Below are positions 60,300 to 64,000 of a stretch of DNA of 64,000 nt, piece after piece. The stretch is from contig NZ_MVHJ01000007.1 in NCBI RefSeq assembly GCF_002086115.1, positions 209,990-273,989 of the forward strand, in the 5' to 3' direction. The notes below the pieces were generated by a model. That model worked only from the letters and a program-made list of their open reading frames with translations, was not told where the DNA came from and searched no databases. The translations under genes were made by a program, and so were the position numbers. Each line of letters starts with the position of its first letter. Position 1 is the stretch's first letter. This DNA is from Mycolicibacterium bacteremicum. Lineage in GTDB: Bacteria; Actinomycetota; Actinomycetes; Mycobacteriales; Mycobacteriaceae.

Positions 60300-62631
60300 G
60301 GTCTTGTCCGTCGCTTCGCTCGGCCGGCCGGGCCTTCTCCAGGCGCACCACGATGGCCTTCGAAACCGGCGTATTCGACCGCGCCGCAACGTGATCGAGT
60401 GGCACCAGCGGGTTGGTCTCCGGGTAGTACGCCGCTGCATTGCCTTTCGGTGTCGAGTACGGTACGACCCGGAAGGCCTCGGCGCGGCGCTCCTGGAGAT
60501 GTCCGTCGGCATCGGTGAATTCGGACACCAGGTCGACGATGTCACCCTCGGCGAGGCCGAATCCCGCGATGTCGGCGGGGTTGACGAACACCACCCGGCG
60601 ACCGCCCTTCACCCCGCGGTAGCGGTCGTCGAGACCGTAGATCGTGGTGTTGTACTGGTCGTGGCTGCGCATGCTCTGCAGCACGAGCCGGCCGGGCGGC
60701 ACCGGCACCCACTCCAGCGGATAGGTGGCGAAGTTGGCCTTGCCGGTGATCGTCGGGAATTCGCGCGAATCCCTCGGCGGGTGGGGGAGCTGGAAGCCGT
60801 CCGGGGCGCGCACCTTGCGGTTGTAGTCGGCACAGCCCGGGACGACGGCGGCGATGGCATCGCGGATGGTGTCGTAGTCGGCATGAAAGGTGCTCCACGG
60901 CACCGGATGCTCGCTACCGAACAGGGCGTGCGCCAGCTGGCAGATGATCGCCACCTCGCTGCGCACCTGATCGCTCGGCGGGTGCAGGCTGCCGCGGGAC
61001 AGGTGCACCATCGACATCGAATCTTCCACCGACACCAACTGTTTGCCGCCGGCCTGGATATCGCGGTCGGTGCGGCCCAGCGAGGGCAGGATCAGCGCCA
61101 TCCGGCCGTGCACCAGGTGGCTGCGGTTGAGCTTCGTCGAGACCTGCACGGTCAGCGTGCAATTGCGCAGCGCTGCCGCGGTGACCTCGGTGTCCGGGGT
61201 TGCGGAGGCGAAATTGCCGCCCATCGCGATGAACACCTTCGCCTTGCCGTCGCGCATTGCCCGGATCGCATCGACGGTGTCGTAACCGTGCTTGCGGGGG
61301 CTGACGATGCCGAAGTGCTCGTCCAGCGCGTCCAGGAACGGATTGGGCATCTTCTCCCAGATGCCCATGGTGCGGTCTCCCTGCACGTTGGAATGGCCGC
61401 GGACGGGGCACAGACCGGCGCCGGGCTTGCCGATCATCCCGCGCAGCAACAACAGATTCGAGATCTCGGCGATCGAGGGCACCGCGTGCTTGTGCTGGGT
61501 CAGGCCCATCGCCCAGCAGACGATGATGCGCTGCGCGGAGGCCATCATGTGCGCGACCCTGTCCAGCTGTGCGCGCTCGATGCCCGTGGCGTCCAGCACG
61601 GTGTCGAGGTTGACCTCGCGTGTCTGACGTTCATAATCGGCGAACCCGGAGGTGTGTTCGGCGATGAAGTCCCGGTCGATGATCTGGACATCTTGGCCCG
61701 CCGCATCCTGGGCCTCGAAGAGCAGCCGCCCCAGCCCGGCGAACAAGGCCATGTCACCGCCGATGCGGATCTGGACGAACTCGTCGGCGATCGGCACGCC
61801 GTCGCCGACCACGCCGTGTACCTTCTGCGGATCCTTGAACCGGATCAACCCGGCCTCGGGCAGCGGGTTGATCGCGATGATCTTGGCGCCGTTGGCCTTT
61901 GCCTTCTCCAGGATGGACAGCATGCGCGGATGGTTGGTGCCCGGGTTCTGCCCCGCGATGACGATCAGGTCCGAGACGGTGAGGTCCTCGACGGTGACGG
62001 AGCCCTTGCCGATGCCGATGGCGTCGACCAGTGCGGTGCCCGACGACTCGTGGCACATGTTGGAACAGTCGGGCAGGTTGTTGGTCCCGAAGCTGCGGAC
62101 CAGCAACTGGTACAGGAAGGCGGCCTCGTTGCTTGTCCGCCCGGAGGTGTAGAACACGGCCTCGTCCGGGCTGGACAGGGCCTGCATCTCGCCGGCGATC
62201 AGCCGGTACGCGTCGTCCCAGCTGATCGGGCGATAGTGATCGTCACCCGGGTGCAGCACCATCGGCTCGGTCAGACGACCCTGCTGGGACAACCAGTACT
62301 CGGGTTCGTCGGACAGCTCGGCGATCGAGTGCCGGGCGAAGAAGTCGGCGGTGACGGTCCGCTTGGTGGCCTCCTCGGCGACGGCCTTGGCGCCGTTCTC
62401 GCAGAACTCGGCAACCTTGCGGCCCCCGTGCTCTTCGGGCCAGGCGCACCCCGGGCAGTCGAATCCATGCCGCTGGTTGAGCCGGGCCAGGGCTGCCGCG
62501 GTGCGCACCGGACCCATCTGCGTGAGGGCGCGCTGCATGCTGACCATGACGGCCTTGACCCCGGCAGCCTCGTCCTTGGCGCCGCTGACGACGAGATCGT
62601 CTTCGTGATACGTCGCGTCGATATCGGTCAT
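60292..62631 (-). CDS. FdhF-type molybdopterin oxidoreductase
   Basis: The protein is 779 residues from ATG 62631 (GTG 62634 is adjacent). An N-terminal [12 protein letters not shown] carries a CxxC pair, [13 protein letters not shown] supplies the likely Mo-ligand Cys, and [17 protein letters not shown] and [13 protein letters not shown] are cofactor-binding segments. The C-terminal molydop-binding domain includes [20 protein letters not shown]. It resembles the FdhF alpha-type family (Rv2900c), whose physiological electron partner is unclear. No iron-sulphur partner or membrane subunit is adjacent; only fdhD is. Confidence 0.87.
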   Translation of the reverse strand: MTDIDATYHEDDLVVSGAKDEAAGVKAVMVSMQRALTQMGPVRTAAALARLNQRHGFDCPGCAWPEEHGGRKVAEFCENGAKAVAEEATKRTVTADFFARHSIAELSDEPEYWLSQQGRLTEPMVLHPGDDHYRPISWDDAYRLIAGEMQALSSPDEAVFYTSGRTSNEAAFLYQLLVRSFGTNNLPDCSNMCHESSGTALVDAIGIGKGSVTVEDLTVSDLIVIAGQNPGTNHPRMLSILEKAKANGAKIIAINPLPEAGLIRFKDPQKVHGVVGDGVPIADEFVQIRIGGDMALFAGLGRLLFEAQDAAGQDVQIIDRDFIAEHTSGFADYERQTREVNLDTVLDATGIERAQLDRVAHMMASAQRIIVCWAMGLTQHKHAVPSIAEISNLLLLRGMIGKPGAGLCPVRGHSNVQGDRTMGIWEKMPNPFLDALDEHFGIVSPRKHGYDTVDAIRAMRDGKAKVFIAMGGNFASATPDTEVTAAALRNCTLTVQVSTKLNRSHLVHGRMALILPSLGRTDRDIQAGGKQLVSVEDSMSMVHLSRGSLHPPSDQVRSEVAIICQLAHALFGSEHPVPWSTFHADYDTIRDAIAAVVPGCADYNRKVRAPDGFQLPHPPRDSREFPTITGKANFATYPLEWVPVPPGRLVLQSMRSHDQYNTTIYGLDDRYRGVKGGRRVVFVNPADIAGFGLAEGDIVDLVSEFTDADGHLQERRAEAFRVVPYSTPKGNAAAYYPETNPLVPLDHVAARSNTPVSKAIVVRLEKARPAERSDGQDHG

Positions 62632-62680
62632 CACTCCAACCTAGACCCGGCCGCGCCCGCCGCAGGTCAGATCATATTTG

Positions 62681-62701
62681 CTATTTCACATGCAGTGATA
62701 G
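62681..62701. promoter_or_regulatory. Candidate LysR-regulator dyad in the divergent intergenic region
   Basis: CTATTTCAC (62681-62689) and GTGATAG (62695-62701) form an imperfect dyad spaced by five bases, in an AT-rich stretch unusual for this window. It lies between the oxidoreductase start (62631) and the LysR start (62715), the usual LysR binding location. The match is imperfect. Confidence 0.4.
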
Positions 62702-62714
62702 ACGCTTGCTATCG

Positions 62715-63632
62715 ATGGCCAATGACATCCAATTGCAGCACCTGGACTATCTGCTGGCGCTGGCGGCCGAGCGGCACTTCGGCCGCGCCGCCGCACGGTG
62801 TCACGTGAGTCAGCCGACGCTGTCGGTGGCGATCCGGCGGCTGGAGAAGGATCTCGGCATCGTGATCGTGCAGCGCGGACATCGCTTCGAGGGGTTCACC
62901 GAGGAGGGCCGCCGGGTGGTCGCCTGGGCGCAGCGCATCGTGGCCGAGCGTGATGACATGCTCACCGATATCGAGCGGATGCGGGGGCGGTTGACCGTCA
63001 CGGCGCGAATCGGCGCGATACCTACGGCGGTCCCGGTCAGCCCGTTCATCTCCGCGGAATTCCTGGCGCGTAATCCGGCGGCCTCGGTGCGGATCGAGGC
63101 GCTGTCGTCACGCGAGATCGCGCGGCGACTGGCCGATTTCGAGATCGACGCCGGCCTGACGTACCTGGATGATGAGGCACCTCCGGGAACCCGGTCGGTC
63201 GAGTTGTACCGGGAGCAGTATGTCCTGCTGGCTCCGCAGGACCACCCGCTGCTGCTGACCGCGGAGGTGGCGTGGTCGGACGCCGCCAAGCTCGATCTGT
63301 GCGTGCTCACCACGACGATGCGCAATCGCCGGATCCTGGATGCCAACATGGCCGCCGAGGGCGTGCAGTACCGCCCTGCCGTGGAGGCGGACTCCGTCGA
63401 CGCGCTCTATGCGCATCTGGCCGGATCCGGACGGGCGACGATCGCGTCGACCGCATGGCTGCCGACGCTCGGTCTGCCGCAGGGCTTTTCCGCCCGGCCG
63501 ATGGTGCAGCACGGCGCCCGGCCGGCGATCGGTCTGGTGGTGCTGGACCGGGTGCCGGCCTCCATCGTGGCGGCCGCGCTCGTCGAGGTGGCCTCCGGGT
63601 TGGACATCGGAGGCCACCTCGGCGGCTCGTGA
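62715..63632 (+). CDS. LysR-family transcriptional regulator
   Basis: The protein is 305 residues from ATG 62715. The N-terminal helix-turn-helix FGRAAARCHVSQPTLSVAIRRLEKDLG is classic LysR, followed by a substrate-binding domain with two alpha/beta lobes. It is divergent from the oxidoreductase gene and probably controls the fdhF-like/fdhD pair. The effector is unknown; formate or nitrogen signals are guesses. Confidence 0.9.
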   Translation: MANDIQLQHLDYLLALAAERHFGRAAARCHVSQPTLSVAIRRLEKDLGIVIVQRGHRFEGFTEEGRRVVAWAQRIVAERDDMLTDIERMRGRLTVTARIGAIPTAVPVSPFISAEFLARNPAASVRIEALSSREIARRLADFEIDAGLTYLDDEAPPGTRSVELYREQYVLLAPQDHPLLLTAEVAWSDAAKLDLCVLTTTMRNRRILDANMAAEGVQYRPAVEADSVDALYAHLAGSGRATIASTAWLPTLGLPQGFSARPMVQHGARPAIGLVVLDRVPASIVAAALVEVASGLDIGGHLGGS

Positions 63633-63633
63633 G

Positions 63634-64000
63634 TCACGGTCCGCGCACACCGATGCTGCCGTGGTGATGGTCACCGGTGACCCACTCCCAGAAGTCGATG
63701 TCGGCAGTGAGTCGGCGGAATCGTTCGAGCAGCGCGGCGTCGGTGATGTCGTCGTCGGTGATGTCGTCATCGGGCCAGCGGGTCTCGTCGAACATGTACT
63801 CCGGCAGGTCGACGCTGACCTCGTGGCCCGGCCAGGGATCCTCGTCTTCCGGCCGTGGCGTCTCGTCGAATGCCTTGGCCCGCGGCGGGTTCTCGGGTGG
63901 GTGCAGTAGCCGGTCGAGTTGTCCGGCCCGGTCGGCCCATTGCGATCGGTCGTGCGGCGGGTGTCGGAGGAGTTCGGGGCGGTGGTGGTAGTTGATGCGG
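63634..64000 (-). CDS. DUF222/HNH endonuclease (13E12-type) C-terminus, cut by window edge
   Basis: The reverse strand is open from the edge to TGA at 63634-63636, giving 121 residues. It begins RINYHHRPELLRHPP, the stretch that follows the HNH motif in DUF222 proteins, then an acidic tail (PDDDITDDDITDAALLERF) ending GSIGVRGP. Relatives are multicopy in mycobacteria (13E12 repeats). The N-terminal DUF222 region and HNH motif lie beyond 64000. It ends two bases after the LysR stop. Confidence 0.72.
   Translation of the reverse strand, partial: RINYHHRPELLRHPPHDRSQWADRAGQLDRLLHPPENPPRAKAFDETPRPEDEDPWPGHEVSVDLPEYMFDETRWPDDDITDDDITDAALLERFRRLTADIDFWEWVTGDHHHGSIGVRGP

Noticed and set aside
63108..63770. 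Minus-strand frame starting at 63770 over the LysR gene
   Set aside because: It is antisense to a clear LysR protein; the true minus-strand frame here is the DUF222/HNH C-terminus ending at 63634.

Overview
The window is high-GC actinobacterial chromosome, almost certainly from a non-tuberculous, probably fast-growing Mycobacterium/Mycolicibacterium. The main evidence is gene order. From memory, the backbone follows the M. tuberculosis Rv2501c to Rv2457c interval in inverted orientation: accD1-accA1-fadE19-Rv2499c-citE-bkdABC, a WS/DGAT with plsC and plsB2, an ssb-like gene, ettA, gdh, Rv2475c, Rv2474c, aglA, glbO, Rv2469c, the ctaJ/ctaI-type genes, pepN, Rv2466c, rpiB, nei2, lipP, tig, clpP1, clpP2 and clpX. 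Frequent GTG starts, ATGA/GTGA start-stop overlaps and strong third-position GC bias fit this. No species can be named from the sequence alone.

Region by region. 1-9000: a contiguous branched-chain amino acid (leucine) degradation locus, with an enoyl-CoA hydratase converging on it. 9.9-17.1 kb: an accessory block holding a 1097-residue Sec-secreted Gly/Ala-rich repeat protein, a methyltransferase, an ABM-type monooxygenase, a complete bacteriophytochrome fused to a PP2C (RsbU/SpoIIE-type) phosphatase, and a divergent STAS anti-sigma-factor antagonist. 17.1-17.9 kb: an orphan coding-like fragment, tRNA-Arg(UCU) and a nonsense-interrupted PD-(D/E)XK intron-type endonuclease gene. 18-23.3 kb: a glycerolipid acylation operon. 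23.3-27.3 kb: a CopD/CtaG membrane protein convergent with a stand-alone PknB-like PASTA kinase. 27.5-35.8 kb: ssb-like, ettA, giant NAD-glutamate dehydrogenase, thioesterase and a hypothetical gene. 35.9-43.2 kb: alpha-glucosidase and truncated haemoglobin, an HNH protein, small aa3-oxidase subunits, PepN and a DsbA-like CPWC reductase. 43.4-47.5 kb: an accessory nucleobase operon (NCS1 permease, yeast-type cytosine deaminase, Fe(II) dioxygenase) and a TetR/SDR divergon with twin operators. 47.6-51.5 kb: rpiB, nei2, a cation/proton antiporter and a membrane protein with a Gly/Asp/Phe tail. 51.6-52.7 kb: a frameshifted lipP-like esterase. 52.9-59.4 kb: small secreted proteins, tRNA-Gly(UCC), tRNA-Pro(UGG), and the tig-clpP1-clpP2 and clpX proteostasis genes. 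59.5-64.0 kb: fdhD and a molybdopterin oxidoreductase with a divergent LysR regulator, then the C-terminus of a DUF222/HNH protein cut by the window edge.

Three groups look like functional systems beyond the conserved backbone. The first is a probable red/far-red light input to sigma-factor partner switching: phytochrome-phosphatase with a divergent STAS protein, in a likely operon with an ABM enzyme and a methyltransferase. The second is a three-gene, translationally coupled nucleobase uptake-deamination-oxidation operon that could salvage 5-methylcytosine or thymine. The third is a family of secreted repeat or Cys-motif proteins of unknown role. Convergent gene pairs are repeatedly separated by long, near-perfect hairpins. 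I found no insertion sequence, CRISPR array, rRNA or replication origin.
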